From assembly GCF_022009635.1 (NCBI RefSeq), contig NZ_CP091716.1:5291501-5355500 (forward strand): a stretch of 64,000 nucleotides of DNA, in the 5' to 3' direction. Shown piece after piece: positions 29,171-37,719 of this stretch. The notes beneath the pieces are model-generated. The model saw nothing but the letters and a program-made list of their open reading frames with translations, had not been told where the DNA came from and searched no databases. The DNA comes from Variovorax paradoxus. Its GTDB lineage: Bacteria; Pseudomonadota; Gammaproteobacteria; Burkholderiales; Burkholderiaceae_C. A program made the position numbers and the translations under genes. Position 1 is the first letter of the stretch; each line of letters begins with the position of its first letter.

Positions 29171-30091
29171 ATGAACCGCATGGAGCCCTTGCGCAAGATC
29201 GCGGCCGGTGTCCTCGAAGTCGCGTACTTCGAGACCGGCCCCGCCGACGGCCCGCCGGTGCTGCTGATGCACGGATTTCCGTACGACATCCACACCTATG
29301 CGGAAGTCGCGCCCATGCTGGCCGATCAGGGCTGCCGCGTGATCGTGCCGTACCTGCGCGGCTACGGCGCCACGCGCTTCCTGAGCGACGCCACGCCGCG
29401 TTCTGGCGAGCAGGCCGCGCTCGGCGCCGACCTCCTCGCGCTGCTCGATGCGCTGAAGATCGAACGCGCGGTGCTGGCCGGCTACGACTGGGGCGGCCGC
29501 GCCGCCTGCGTGGTCGCGGCACTGTGGCCGGAGCGCGTGGCGGGGCTGGTGTCCTTCAACAGCTACAACATCCAGAACATCGCGAAGGCGATGGAGCCCG
29601 ACACGCCGGCCAACGAGCACAGCCTCTGGTATCAGTACTACTTTCACAGCGAGCGCGGCCGCGCGGGCCTCGAGAAAGACCGCAAGGCTTTCACGAAGCT
29701 GCTGTGGAAGCTGTGGTCGCCCACCTGGCAATTCGACGATGCGACCTTCGAGCGCAGCGCCGCCGCTTTCGACCACCCCGACTTCGTGGACGTGGTGATC
29801 CAGTCGTACCGCCACCGCTTCGGCCTGGTGCCTGGCGATCCGGCCTACGCCGACATCGAGCGCCGCCTGGCGGCCCAGCCCACCATCACCGTGCCGACCA
29901 TCACCTTCGACGGCATCGACGACGGCGTGCGTCCACCCGCGCAGGCGTCGGCCCATGCGCACCGCTTCGGCGGCCAGCGCTCGCACCGTCTCGTGCCCGG
30001 CGTGGGCCACAACATGCCGCAGGAAGCGCCGCGCACATTCGCCGACGCCGTGCTCGAGCTGGCCCCCGCGCTGCGCAAGAACCCGACATGA
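29171..30091 (+). CDS. Alpha/beta hydrolase with Asp nucleophile (epoxide hydrolase/dehalogenase-like)
   Basis: A 306-residue cytoplasmic hydrolase. The oxyanion segment is LMHGFPYDIHTYAEVAP and the nucleophile elbow is AGYDWGGRAA, with Asp instead of Ser. Asp nucleophiles are typical of epoxide hydrolases and haloalkane or haloacetate dehalogenases. The catalytic His lies in VPGVGHNMPQEAP. AGGAAG precedes the ATG, and the stop overlaps fghA by ATGA. It sits between the two glutathione-dependent formaldehyde genes, which is not a standard arrangement; a role on the demethylated product is possible but unproven. Confidence 0.82.
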   Translation: MNRMEPLRKIAAGVLEVAYFETGPADGPPVLLMHGFPYDIHTYAEVAPMLADQGCRVIVPYLRGYGATRFLSDATPRSGEQAALGADLLALLDALKIERAVLAGYDWGGRAACVVAALWPERVAGLVSFNSYNIQNIAKAMEPDTPANEHSLWYQYYFHSERGRAGLEKDRKAFTKLLWKLWSPTWQFDDATFERSAAAFDHPDFVDVVIQSYRHRFGLVPGDPAYADIERRLAAQPTITVPTITFDGIDDGVRPPAQASAHAHRFGGQRSHRLVPGVGHNMPQEAPRTFADAVLELAPALRKNPT

Positions 30092-30966
30092 CAGACAACA
30101 CACCCAAGACCCTTTCCGAGCATCACGCCTTCGGCGGCGTGCAGAGCTTCCATGAGCACCGCTCGCATGAAATCGGCCTGCCGATGCGCTTCTCGGTCTA
30201 CCTGCCGCCGCAGGCCGCGAACGGCCCCGTGCCCGCCCTGCTCTACCTCGCGGGCCTGACCTGCAACGAAGAGACCTTCGCGGTGAAAGCCGGCGCGCAG
30301 CGCATGGCCGCGAGCCTGGGGCTGGCGCTGATCGCGCCCGACACCAGCCCGCGCGGCGCCGAGGTCGAGACCCTTCCGGGCGCCAAGGACAACTGGGACT
30401 TCGGCATCGGCGCGGGCTTCTACCTCGACGCGCTCGCCGAGCCCTGGGCCGCGCACTGGCGCATGGAAAGCTGGATCGTGCACGAGCTGCTGCCGCTGGT
30501 GGCCAAGCACTTCGCCGTCGACGACCACCGCATCGGCATCTTCGGCCATTCGATGGGCGGGCACGGCGCGCTCACGCTGGCGCTGCGGCATCCGGGGCGC
30601 TTCAAGTCGCTCTCGGCCTTTGCGCCGATCTGCGCGCCCACGCAGTGCCCGTGGGGCGAGAAGGCCTTCGCCGGCTATCTGGGGGCGCCCGGCGACGACC
30701 GCGCCCAGTGGCTGGCGCACGACGCCAGCGCGCTCATGAAGTCGCAGGTGGCCGCGCCCTATCCGCAGGGCATCCTGATCGACCAGGGCCTGAGCGACAA
30801 ATTCCTCGCGGAGCAACTGCACCCCGAGGTGTTCGAGGCCGCCTGCTTCGCCGCCGGCCAGCCGCTCGTTCTGCGTCGCCACGCGGGCTACGACCACGGC
30901 TACTACTTCATCCAGAGCTTCATGGCCGACCACATCGCGCACCACGCGCAAAGCCTGCACGCCTGA
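30088..30966 (+). CDS. fghA: S-formylglutathione hydrolase
   Basis: A 292-residue serine esterase of the esterase-D family. It hydrolyses S-formylglutathione to formate and glutathione, completing formaldehyde oxidation after FrmA. Family signatures are PALLYLAGLTCNEETFAVKAG, APDTSPRGAEV, the nucleophile elbow IFGHSMGGHGAL, and the His of RHAGYDHGYYFIQSF. WMESWIVHELLPLV-type sequence precedes the nucleophile. The start is coupled to the preceding hydrolase by ATGA. It is the last gene of the predicted demethylase operon. Confidence 0.95.
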   Translation: MTDNTPKTLSEHHAFGGVQSFHEHRSHEIGLPMRFSVYLPPQAANGPVPALLYLAGLTCNEETFAVKAGAQRMAASLGLALIAPDTSPRGAEVETLPGAKDNWDFGIGAGFYLDALAEPWAAHWRMESWIVHELLPLVAKHFAVDDHRIGIFGHSMGGHGALTLALRHPGRFKSLSAFAPICAPTQCPWGEKAFAGYLGAPGDDRAQWLAHDASALMKSQVAAPYPQGILIDQGLSDKFLAEQLHPEVFEAACFAAGQPLVLRRHAGYDHGYYFIQSFMADHIAHHAQSLHA

Positions 30967-31005
30967 GCCGCGCCCAGGTCGACCGCGGCGGGCTCGCGCC
31001 GTATC

Positions 31006-31509
31006 ATGAGCCGCATGTCCGCCGCCCAAATTCCCGCCTTCCAACTGCGGTCGCGCGAAGGCTCCGCCGAAGAGAACATGGTGCTGGCCGGCATCTGGCG
31101 CCGGGCCTGGACCGCGGCCAACCGCGGCGCCGCCGTCATCGAACCCATCGCCCATTGGCTGCACCGCGTGCACACGGAGTTCGGCCCGCCCGCCGACGTG
31201 GTGCTGGCGGAACGCGAAGGCCAGGTGCTGGCGTTCATGGTGCTGCTGGAGCGGCGCGAATACGTGGCCCAGCTCTTCGTCGAACCGCACCTGCGCAGCC
31301 AGGGCCTGGGCAAGGCACTGCTCGACGAGGCCTGCGTGCGCATTCCCACCGGCTGGCGGCTGCACGTGGCAATGACCAACACTTCGGCGCAGCGCTTCTA
31401 CGAGCGCTACGGCCTGGAGCGCGGCACGGTCGACCGCCACCCGAGCAGCGGCCGCGAACGCATCGCCTACCATTGGTCGCCCTCTCGCCCGCCGTGGCGC
31501 GTGGGCTGA
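31006..31509 (+). CDS. GNAT-family N-acetyltransferase
   Basis: A 167-residue acetyltransferase. Motif A, which binds the acetyl-CoA pyrophosphate, is VEPHLRSQGLGKALLDEACV (RxxGxG). MTNTSAQRFYERYGLE is the usual C-terminal GNAT strand-helix. ATGs at 31006 and 31015 are both possible starts. It leads a short run of tightly spaced genes (GNAT, VOC, TfoX-like, exonuclease). The substrate cannot be inferred. Confidence 0.82.
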   Translation: MSRMSAAQIPAFQLRSREGSAEENMVLAGIWRRAWTAANRGAAVIEPIAHWLHRVHTEFGPPADVVLAEREGQVLAFMVLLERREYVAQLFVEPHLRSQGLGKALLDEACVRIPTGWRLHVAMTNTSAQRFYERYGLERGTVDRHPSSGRERIAYHWSPSRPPWRVG

Positions 31510-31532
31510 TTCAGCCCTTCTTCCCGCATCCC

Positions 31533-31922
31533 ATGCGCATCGACCACATCGCACTCTGGACCACCGATCTCGAACGCTGCAAGCGCTTCTATGTCGACTA
31601 CTTCGGCGCCACCGCCGGCGCGGGGTACGTCAACCCGGCCAAGGGCTTCGCCTCGTGCTTCCTGAGCCTGGGCCACGGCGCGCGTATCGAGGCCATGACC
31701 ACCAGCACCCTTTCCCCGGTGACCGCCGAGGCCGGCGCGCAGCGCATGGGCTGGACGCACCTGGCCATCAGCGTGGGCTCCGACGCGGCTGTCGATGCGC
31801 TCACCCAGCGGCTGAAGGCCGACGGCTATCCGCTGCTCGACGGCCCGCGCCGCACCGGCGACGGCTACTACGAGAGCGTGGTGCTGGACCCGGACGGCAA
31901 CCGCATCGAGATCACCGCATGA
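31533..31922 (+). CDS. VOC/glyoxalase superfamily protein
   Basis: A 129-residue single VOC domain: MRIDHIALWTTDLERCKRFY at the N terminus and YYESVVLDPDGNRIEIT at the C terminus are the two beta-alpha-beta-beta-beta halves. Potential metal residues are His5, Glu56-like in RIEAMTT, His in WTHLAIS and the C-terminal Glu. Members include glyoxalase I, extradiol dioxygenases and resistance proteins; the small size and solitary domain prevent a finer call. The stop overlaps the next start by ATGA. Confidence 0.82.
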   Translation: MRIDHIALWTTDLERCKRFYVDYFGATAGAGYVNPAKGFASCFLSLGHGARIEAMTTSTLSPVTAEAGAQRMGWTHLAISVGSDAAVDALTQRLKADGYPLLDGPRRTGDGYYESVVLDPDGNRIEITA

Positions 31923-32329
31923 GCGAGTTCGTCGACAGCCTGCACGAGGTGTTCGAGCGGCTTGGGCGCATTCGCACGCGCCGCATGTTCGGCGGCCACG
32001 GCATCTGGCACGAGGACCGCATGATCGCGCTCGTGGCCAACGACACGCTCTACCTCAAGGCCGACGCCGAGAGCGCGCCCTACTTCGACGCACTGGACCT
32101 TCCGCCCTTCACCTACGAGCGCCAGGGCCAGTCGATGCCGATGTCTTACCGGCTGGCCCCTGCCGACCTGTTCGAGGACCGGCACGAGGCAGCCCTCTGG
32201 GGCCGCCGCGCCTACGAAGCCGCGTTGCGCTCGGGCCAGCCGTCCAAGCCGAAGAAACCGCCCGCAAAGAAAATCGCAGCAAAGAAAGCCGCAGTGAAGA
32301 AAAAGACAACGAAAGCAGCCTCCCGGTGA
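31919..32329 (+). CDS. TfoX/Sxy N-terminal domain protein with Lys/Ala-rich tail
   Basis: A 136-residue protein. Residues 1-105 form a TfoX N-terminal domain: RIRTRRMFGGHGIWHEDRMIAL, LYLKADAESAPYF and MPMSYRLAPADLFED. The last 30 residues are a basic tail of repeated Lys-Ala-Lys blocks (KKIAAKKAAVKKK), resembling histone H1-like proteins and suggesting nucleic-acid binding. The TfoX C-terminal domain found in Haemophilus Sxy is absent. Its start overlaps the VOC gene (ATGA), and its stop overlaps the exonuclease gene (GTGA). Confidence 0.84.
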   Translation: MSEFVDSLHEVFERLGRIRTRRMFGGHGIWHEDRMIALVANDTLYLKADAESAPYFDALDLPPFTYERQGQSMPMSYRLAPADLFEDRHEAALWGRRAYEAALRSGQPSKPKKPPAKKIAAKKAAVKKKTTKAASR

Positions 32330-32940
32330 GCGAACAGCAAAGACCGGCGCTCCCGCCCCTGCCCGAGCGCGAACAGATCGCGCTGCTCGAACCCTTCGAA
32401 GGCCTCGGCCTGAAAGAGATCGTGGTCGTCGCCACGCTGCAGGACGCCGAGCATGCCGCCGCCGCGCTGCTGGCCGCCGGCATTGCCGGCTTCGACACCG
32501 AATCGAAACCCACCTTCGCGAAGAACGAAGTGTCGGGCGGCCCGCACGTGGTGCAGTTCTCCACCCGCGACACGGCCTGGCTGTTCCAGCTGCACCGCAC
32601 CGACTGCAACTCGGTGGTGGCCGCGCTCATCGCCTCGACCGAACTGCGCAAGGTCGGCTTCGGGCTTTCGGGCGACCTCACGCTGATACGCAACCGGCTG
32701 GGCATCGAGCCGAAGGCGGTGTTCGACATCGACAACGAATTCCGCAAGCGCGGCTACCGCAAGTCGGTCGGCGTGAAGGCGGCGGTGGCGCTGGTGTTCA
32801 ACCGCCGCTTCATCAAGTCGCGCAAGGCGACCACCTCGAACTGGGCCAACAGGCAGCTCACCGAAGCGCAGATCCGCTACGCCGCGAACGACGCCTATGC
32901 GTCGATCCGCGTGTACGACGCACTCTTCGACGGCAGCTGA
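32326..32940 (+). CDS. 3'-5' exonuclease, DEDDy family (RNase D/WRN-like)
   Basis: A 204-residue nuclease domain. Exo I is FDTESKPTF with Asp57 and Glu59; Exo II is the Asp of GFGLSGDLTLI; Exo III is YAANDAYASI (Tyr-x-x-x-Asp), so all DEDDy catalytic residues are present. There is no HRDC domain, so it is smaller than RNase D. The start is a GTG in a GTGA overlap with the TfoX-like gene, which puts a nuclease and a basic-tail DNA-binding candidate in one coupled unit. It converges on the esterase gene downstream. Confidence 0.86.
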   Translation: MSEQQRPALPPLPEREQIALLEPFEGLGLKEIVVVATLQDAEHAAAALLAAGIAGFDTESKPTFAKNEVSGGPHVVQFSTRDTAWLFQLHRTDCNSVVAALIASTELRKVGFGLSGDLTLIRNRLGIEPKAVFDIDNEFRKRGYRKSVGVKAAVALVFNRRFIKSRKATTSNWANRQLTEAQIRYAANDAYASIRVYDALFDGS

Positions 32941-32950
32941 CCCTGGGCGC

Positions 32951-33679
32951 TCAGTCGCGCCCCGCCTCGATGATGGCCTGCGCCAGCCGCGCGGGATTCG
33001 AGAAGAACATCTCGTGGCTGCCGGGGCACTCCACCAGCCTGAACAGCCCCAGCCGCTCCGACAGGCGCGGGTGCCACGGCAGGCCGTGCGGCATCGCCGT
33101 GTCCTGCAGGCAGTTGACGTACGACTTGCCCAGCGCCAGCGCCGCCAGCGGCTGCTTCAGCCGGATCTTGTCGGTGAAGGTGCGGTACGGATGCGGGTTG
33201 AGCTTGGCGTAGGCGGAGGTGGCCGTCGCGAAGTCGGCGTCGTTGATGAAGGCTTCGCGCCAGATCTCGAACGGCAGGGTCACTGCATTGCCGTTGGCCT
33301 CGGCGACGGCATCGAACAGCGTCACGTAGTGCGGCGGCACCATGTCGTTGAGCGACTCGCCGTCCAGCGGCACGAAGGCATTGATGTAGACCAGCCGCTT
33401 CAGGCGCGGCGCGATGCGGTCCGCCACGCCCGAGATCACCATCCCGCCGTAGCTGTGGCCCACCAGCCGCACCTGTGTGAGGTTCTTTTCCTCGATGTAG
33501 CGCACGGCAGATTCGATGGCGTCTTCCAGGCCGATCCTGCTGCGGTCGTCGCCGGGGTTGTTGCCCGCCAGCGTGGGGCAATGCACGGTGTGGCCGGCCG
33601 CGCGCAGGCCGTCGGCCACGGCTTCGATCTCGGCGCCGGTGTGCCATGCGCCGTGGACCAGGACATAGGTATCTGACAT
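32951..33679 (-). CDS. Alpha/beta hydrolase (methylesterase/hydroxynitrile lyase-like)
   Basis: A 242-residue hydrolase of the small plant-esterase-like group. It starts MSDTYVLVHGAWHTG; a longer frame upstream to 33799 is not supported because homologues begin just before VLVHGAWH. The nucleophile elbow is LVGHSYGGMVI with Ser, and the catalytic His is in CPGSHEMFFSNP. No signal peptide is visible. It is divergent from arsR and not obviously part of arsenic resistance. The substrate is unknown, likely a small ester. Confidence 0.84.
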   Translation of the reverse strand: MSDTYVLVHGAWHTGAEIEAVADGLRAAGHTVHCPTLAGNNPGDDRSRIGLEDAIESAVRYIEEKNLTQVRLVGHSYGGMVISGVADRIAPRLKRLVYINAFVPLDGESLNDMVPPHYVTLFDAVAEANGNAVTLPFEIWREAFINDADFATATSAYAKLNPHPYRTFTDKIRLKQPLAALALGKSYVNCLQDTAMPHGLPWHPRLSERLGLFRLVECPGSHEMFFSNPARLAQAIIEAGRD

Positions 33680-33802
33680 GGATGTCTCTTTCGTTGTTGC
33701 GACGGATGAGGACTTTAGGAACAGCGGCCGGCTTTGAATAGCCCATTCGTGCCAGCCGGCTGGCCGATTCGTGCCAGCGGCCTCGGCGATTGCATCCATT
33801 CA

Positions 33803-33826
33803 ATATTTCAACGATACTTGAAATAT
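33803..33826. promoter_or_regulatory. ArsR operator palindrome overlapping the arsR start codon
   Basis: ATATTTCAA at 33803-33811 and TTGAAATAT at 33818-33826 form a perfect 9-bp inverted repeat with a 6-bp centre. The right arm includes the first two bases of the arsR ATG (33825-33827). SmtB/ArsR-family repressors bind such AT-rich 9-6-9-like palindromes, so autoregulation is strongly suggested. No Shine-Dalgarno fits in front of the ATG, so arsR may be translated from a very short or absent leader. Confidence 0.8.
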
Positions 33827-34151
33827 GGAAGAAAACGACGTTGTCCGCTCCTTGGCCGCCCTGGCACAGCCCGTTCGCCTGCGCGTTTTCCGCGCGCTGG
33901 TGGTCGCGGGCCCCGCCGGCCTGACGCCCGGCGCACTGGCCGAATCGCTCGAAGTGTCAGGCACCGGCCTGTCGTTCCACCTCAAGGAACTGATGCATTC
34001 AGGGCTGGTGTCGCAGGAACGGCAGGGGCGCAACCTCGTCTACCGCGCCGCCTTCGAGCAGATGAACGCCCTGCTCGGCTACCTGACCGAGAACTGCTGC
34101 CAGGGCGAGCCCTGCGCCGCCGACGCGGCTTCGTCGGCATGCGGCTGCTGA
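33825..34151 (+). CDS. arsR: Arsenic-responsive ArsR-family repressor
   Basis: A 108-residue winged-helix metalloregulator: [36 protein letters not shown] and [12 protein letters not shown]. It lacks the CVC motif in the DNA-recognition helix of E. coli ArsR. Instead it has C-terminal Cys91, Cys92 and Cys97 (ENCCQGEPC), plus Cys106 and Cys108, like the Acidithiobacillus-type ArsR that binds As(III) through a C-terminal Cys cluster. It leads arsR-arsB-arsC-arsH and has a palindrome over its start codon. Confidence 0.93.
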   Translation: MEENDVVRSLAALAQPVRLRVFRALVVAGPAGLTPGALAESLEVSGTGLSFHLKELMHSGLVSQERQGRNLVYRAAFEQMNALLGYLTENCCQGEPCAADAASSACGC

Positions 34152-34158
34152 GGCCGCG

Positions 34159-35451
34159 ATGCCAATCGCGGTCCTGATCTTCGTCGTCACGCTGGTGCTG
34201 GTCATCTGGCAGCCGCGCGGCCTTGGCATCGGCTGGAGCGCATCGCTGGGCGCGGCGGTTGCGCTGCTGCTCGGCGTGGTCCAGCCGGCGGATATTCCGG
34301 TGGTCTGGGGCATCGTGTGGAACGCGACCGCCACCTTCGTCGCCGTGATCGTCATCAGCCTGCTGCTCGACGAAGCGGGCTTCTTCGAATGGGCCGCGCT
34401 GCACGTGGCGCGCTGGGGCGGCGGGCGCGGCAGGCGGCTGTTCGCGCTGGTCGTGCTGCTGGGCGCGGCGGTGTCGGCGCTGTTCGCCAACGACGGCGCG
34501 GCACTGATCCTCACCCCCATCGTGATGGCGATGCTGGCGGCCCTGGGCTTCACGCCCGCGGCCACGCTGGCCTTCGTCATGGCGGCGGGCTTCATCGCCG
34601 ACACCGCGAGCCTGCCGCTGATCGTGTCCAACCTGGTGAACATCGTCTCGGCCGATTTCTTCAGGATCGGCTTCGGCGCGTACGCCTCGGTCATGGTGCC
34701 GGTGAACATCGCTGCGGTGCTCGCGAGCCTCGCGGTGCTGATGCTGTATTTCCGCCGCGGCATTCCGGCGCGCTACGACGCGGCCCGGCTCAAGGCACCG
34801 GCGGATGCGATCCGCGACCCGGCCACCTTCCGCGCCGGCTGGGTGGTGCTGGCGCTGCTGCTGCTCGGCTTCTTCGGACTCGAGCCGCTGGGCGTGCCGG
34901 TCAGCGCGGTGGCCGCCTTCGGCGCCGTGGTGCTGCTGGCGGTGGCGGGGCGCGGCCCGGTGATCGGCATCCGCGGCGTGCTGCGCGGCGCGCCCTGGCA
35001 GATCGTGGTCTTCTCGCTCGGCATGTACCTCGTGGTCTACGGGCTGCGCAACGCCGGGCTCACCGGGCAACTGGCCGCGCTGCTCGACGTGTTCGCGCAA
35101 GGCGGCATCTGGGGCGCGGCAATGGGCACGGGCTTTCTCGCGGCGGTGCTGTCGTCGGTCATGAACAACATGCCCACGGTGCTGGTCGGGGCGCTTTCCA
35201 TCGACGCCTCGGCCGCTAGCGGCGCGGTGAAGGAAGCGATGGTCTACGCCAACGTGATCGGCTGCGACCTCGGCCCGAAGATCACGCCGATCGGCAGCCT
35301 CGCCACGCTGCTCTGGCTGCACGTGCTCGCGAAGAAGGGCACCGTGATCGGCTGGGGCGGCTATTTCCGGGTCGGCATCGTGCTGACCCTGCCGGTGCTG
35401 TTCGTCACCCTGGCGGCACTGGCGTTTCGACTGAGCATTCCACTGCCATGA
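34159..35451 (+). CDS. arsB: Arsenite efflux pump ArsB
   Basis: A 430-residue inner-membrane antiporter that expels arsenite or antimonite. About a dozen hydrophobic helices are evident. ArsB-type blocks are [60 protein letters not shown] and [16 protein letters not shown] near the C terminus, followed by [20 protein letters not shown]. It is the ArsB (not ACR3) class. It starts 7 bp after arsR, and its stop overlaps arsC by ATGA. Confidence 0.94.
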   Translation: MPIAVLIFVVTLVLVIWQPRGLGIGWSASLGAAVALLLGVVQPADIPVVWGIVWNATATFVAVIVISLLLDEAGFFEWAALHVARWGGGRGRRLFALVVLLGAAVSALFANDGAALILTPIVMAMLAALGFTPAATLAFVMAAGFIADTASLPLIVSNLVNIVSADFFRIGFGAYASVMVPVNIAAVLASLAVLMLYFRRGIPARYDAARLKAPADAIRDPATFRAGWVVLALLLLGFFGLEPLGVPVSAVAAFGAVVLLAVAGRGPVIGIRGVLRGAPWQIVVFSLGMYLVVYGLRNAGLTGQLAALLDVFAQGGIWGAAMGTGFLAAVLSSVMNNMPTVLVGALSIDASAASGAVKEAMVYANVIGCDLGPKITPIGSLATLLWLHVLAKKGTVIGWGGYFRVGIVLTLPVLFVTLAALAFRLSIPLP

Positions 35452-35882
35452 ACAACGACATCACGATCTATCACAACCCCGCCTGCGGCACGTCGCGCAA
35501 CGTGCTCGGGCTGATCCGCAACACCGGCGACGAGCCCGTCGTCATCGAGTACCTGAAGAACCCGCCCGACCGCGACACGCTGCGGCGTCTCGTTGCACAG
35601 ATGGGCATGCCGGTGCGCGACCTGCTGCGCCGCAAGGGCACGCCCTACGACGACCTGGGCCTGGACGATCCGAAGTGGAGCGACGAACAGCTGATCGACT
35701 TCATGCTGGCGAACCCGATCCTCATCAACCGGCCGGTGGTGGTGACGCCGCTGGGCACACGCCTTTGCCGGCCTTCGGAAGCGGTGCTCGACATCCTGCC
35801 GCGCCCGCAGCAAGGCGCGTTTTCCAAGGAGGATGGCGAGCCCGTCATCGATGCGAAAGGCCAGCGTGTCGCACGCCCCTGA
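35448..35882 (+). CDS. arsC: Arsenate reductase, glutaredoxin-coupled type
   Basis: A 144-residue enzyme that reduces arsenate to arsenite with glutathione and glutaredoxin. The catalytic Cys13 is in [12 protein letters not shown], as in the plasmid R773 ArsC. Conserved Arg residues follow in [37 protein letters not shown]. The enzyme feeds ArsB with its substrate. It overlaps arsB by ATGA and also overlaps the upstream start of arsH. Confidence 0.94.
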   Translation: MNNDITIYHNPACGTSRNVLGLIRNTGDEPVVIEYLKNPPDRDTLRRLVAQMGMPVRDLLRRKGTPYDDLGLDDPKWSDEQLIDFMLANPILINRPVVVTPLGTRLCRPSEAVLDILPRPQQGAFSKEDGEPVIDAKGQRVARP

Positions 35883-36585
35883 CCTTCCCAACCTCGACCC
35901 GGAGGCCTTCCGCCTGCCCGGCCTGCACTCGCTGTTGCCCGCGCAGCGCGCCACGCATGCGCCGCGCATCCTGCTGCTCTACGGCTCGCTGCGTGAACGG
36001 TCCTACAGCCGGCTGCTGACCGAGGAAGCCGCGCGCCTGCTGCGGGCCATGGGCGCCGAGCCCCGCATCTACGACCCGCACGGCCTGCCGCCGCCCGACG
36101 GCGCGCCCGAAGACCACCCCAAGGTCAGCGAACTGCGCGGCCTCGCGCAATGGGCCGAAGGCATGGTGTGGACCTCGCCCGAACGGCATGGCGCCATGAC
36201 CGGCGTCATGAAATCGCAGATCGACTGGATCCCGCTGTCCACCGGCTCGGTGCGCCCCACGCAGGGCAAGACGCTGGCGGTGATGGAGGTGTCGGGCGGC
36301 TCGCAGTCGTTCAACGCGGTGAACCAGCTGCGCGTGCTCGGCCGCTGGATGCGCATGCTCACGATCCCCAACCAGTCTTCGGTGGCCAAGGCCTTCATGG
36401 AGTTCGACGAGGCGGGCCGCATGAAGCCGTCGCCGTACTACGAGCGCGTGGTCGACGTGATGGAGGAGCTGGTCAAGTTCACGCTGCTCACGCGCGACTG
36501 CGCCGGCTACCTGGTCGACCGCTACAGCGAGCGACGCGAAAGCGCGGAGGCCCTTTCAAAGCGAGTGAACCTGCGCGCCATCTGA
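35833..36585 (+). CDS. arsH: ArsH, NADPH-dependent FMN reductase
   Basis: Up to 250 residues. The flavodoxin-like FMN-binding loop is [35 protein letters not shown] and [21 protein letters not shown] are diagnostic of ArsH. The enzyme reduces flavin and can oxidise trivalent organoarsenicals. The start is uncertain: ATG 35833, ATG 35851 and GTG 35866 are all in frame; AAGGAGG directly touches 35833, and AAAGG sits 5 nt before 35866. All options overlap the end of arsC. It closes the ars operon and converges on the AraC-type gene. Confidence 0.93.
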   Translation: MASPSSMRKASVSHAPDLPNLDPEAFRLPGLHSLLPAQRATHAPRILLLYGSLRERSYSRLLTEEAARLLRAMGAEPRIYDPHGLPPPDGAPEDHPKVSELRGLAQWAEGMVWTSPERHGAMTGVMKSQIDWIPLSTGSVRPTQGKTLAVMEVSGGSQSFNAVNQLRVLGRWMRMLTIPNQSSVAKAFMEFDEAGRMKPSPYYERVVDVMEELVKFTLLTRDCAGYLVDRYSERRESAEALSKRVNLRAI

Positions 36586-36605
36586 GCGCGCGGGCGGTTG
36601 CCGGC

Positions 36606-37571
36606 TCAGCGCCGGCGCCGCAGTTCCCCCGGCGTGGCGCCCAGGTGCGCACGGCACTGGCGCACGAAGTGCGAGGCATCCGTCAGCCCCACCCGAAAGC
36701 CGATTTCCGCGATGCCCAGCCGGTCGAAGCGCGCATCGCCCAGCATGCGCCGCGCCACCGCCATCCGGAAGCCCGCGAGCGCGCTGGCGAAGGTGGTCGC
36801 ACCCTCGCCGCCGCTTGCGCCGCCGGCCAGGCAGCGGTGCAGGCTGCGCTCCGAAATGCCCAGCCCGCGCGCCACGCTCGCGGCCGTGAGCCCGGGCTCG
36901 GCATGCCGCTCGCGCGTGGCGTCGAGCACGCGGCGGCGCAGTGCCGCGCGGCTGGTGCCGGGCTCGCTCGCCAGGCCCTGCCCGGTCGCCAGCGCCAGCA
37001 GGCCGCCGAGTTGGTCGCTCAACAAACCGGCGGACAGCGGCGGCTGAACCGCGACTTCCGGTGACAGCTGCCGCAGGAAGCCGCACAGCACGCCGCCCCA
37101 GCCGGACTGGCCGTCGATGCGCCGCGCCACCTGGTCGCCGGCATCGGGAATCCACTGCTCGACCCAGGCGGTCGGCAGCTCGAGAGAAAGGGTGTCGGCC
37201 GATTGCAGCAGATGAAATTCATAGCGCCGCCGCGAATCGACCAGCACCGCGTCGCCGGGCAGCAGCCGCGCCGAGCGCCCGTCCTGCACCGCCACCCAGG
37301 CAGAGTCGGTCTTGCACAGCAGGTAGAAGTAGTTGTGGCGGCTCTGGGCGATGGCGCGGCGGGTGCGAAAGACATCCTGCGCGCTGCCGCGCACCCGGTT
37401 CACGACGATGGGCCCGAGCGGCGCCGACTCCAGCGTGGCGCCGAAGCGCCCGGCCTCGGGGCTGGTCACGTCCATCTCGAGGAAGCCCTCGCACACAGCG
37501 CCCACCCAGTAGTCCAGCCGCTGGGCGGGCGGCACGGCGTCGGTCGACCAGCGGTGAATGGCAGTGCTCAT
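36606..37571 (-). CDS. AraC-family transcriptional regulator
   Basis: A 321-residue regulator. The N-terminal AraC-binding-like domain (RLDYWVGAVCEGFLEMDV, then FRTRRAIAQSRHNYFYLLCK and LLPGDAVLVDSRRRYEF) is of the type found in FeaR/XylS relatives. The C-terminal double helix-turn-helix contains LTAASVARGLGISERSLHRCL and IAEIGFRVGLTDASHFVRQC. ATG 37571 (MSTAIHRWST) fits homologue starts; a longer frame reaching 38027 would run across gnd and is rejected. It is divergent from gnd, which it need not regulate. The effector is unknown. Confidence 0.88.
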   Translation of the reverse strand: MSTAIHRWSTDAVPPAQRLDYWVGAVCEGFLEMDVTSPEAGRFGATLESAPLGPIVVNRVRGSAQDVFRTRRAIAQSRHNYFYLLCKTDSAWVAVQDGRSARLLPGDAVLVDSRRRYEFHLLQSADTLSLELPTAWVEQWIPDAGDQVARRIDGQSGWGGVLCGFLRQLSPEVAVQPPLSAGLLSDQLGGLLALATGQGLASEPGTSRAALRRRVLDATRERHAEPGLTAASVARGLGISERSLHRCLAGGASGGEGATTFASALAGFRMAVARRMLGDARFDRLGIAEIGFRVGLTDASHFVRQCRAHLGATPGELRRRR

Positions 37572-37719
37572 GCGCGCCAACATACCCAAGCCGCGCCCGC
37601 TTGCCAAGCGGGTATAGACCGCCTCCGACGGCGGCCCTTTCCCGACCCCGGCAAAATGGTTCTCGAACCAAACCCGTGCGCCGAGCGTTCCACGCCCGCA
37701 CATGAATGAAAGAAGGGCC

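Noticed and set aside
33825..36585. Arsenic operon as a recently acquired island
   Set aside because: Base composition matches the neighbours and no attachment sites or mobile genes flank it.
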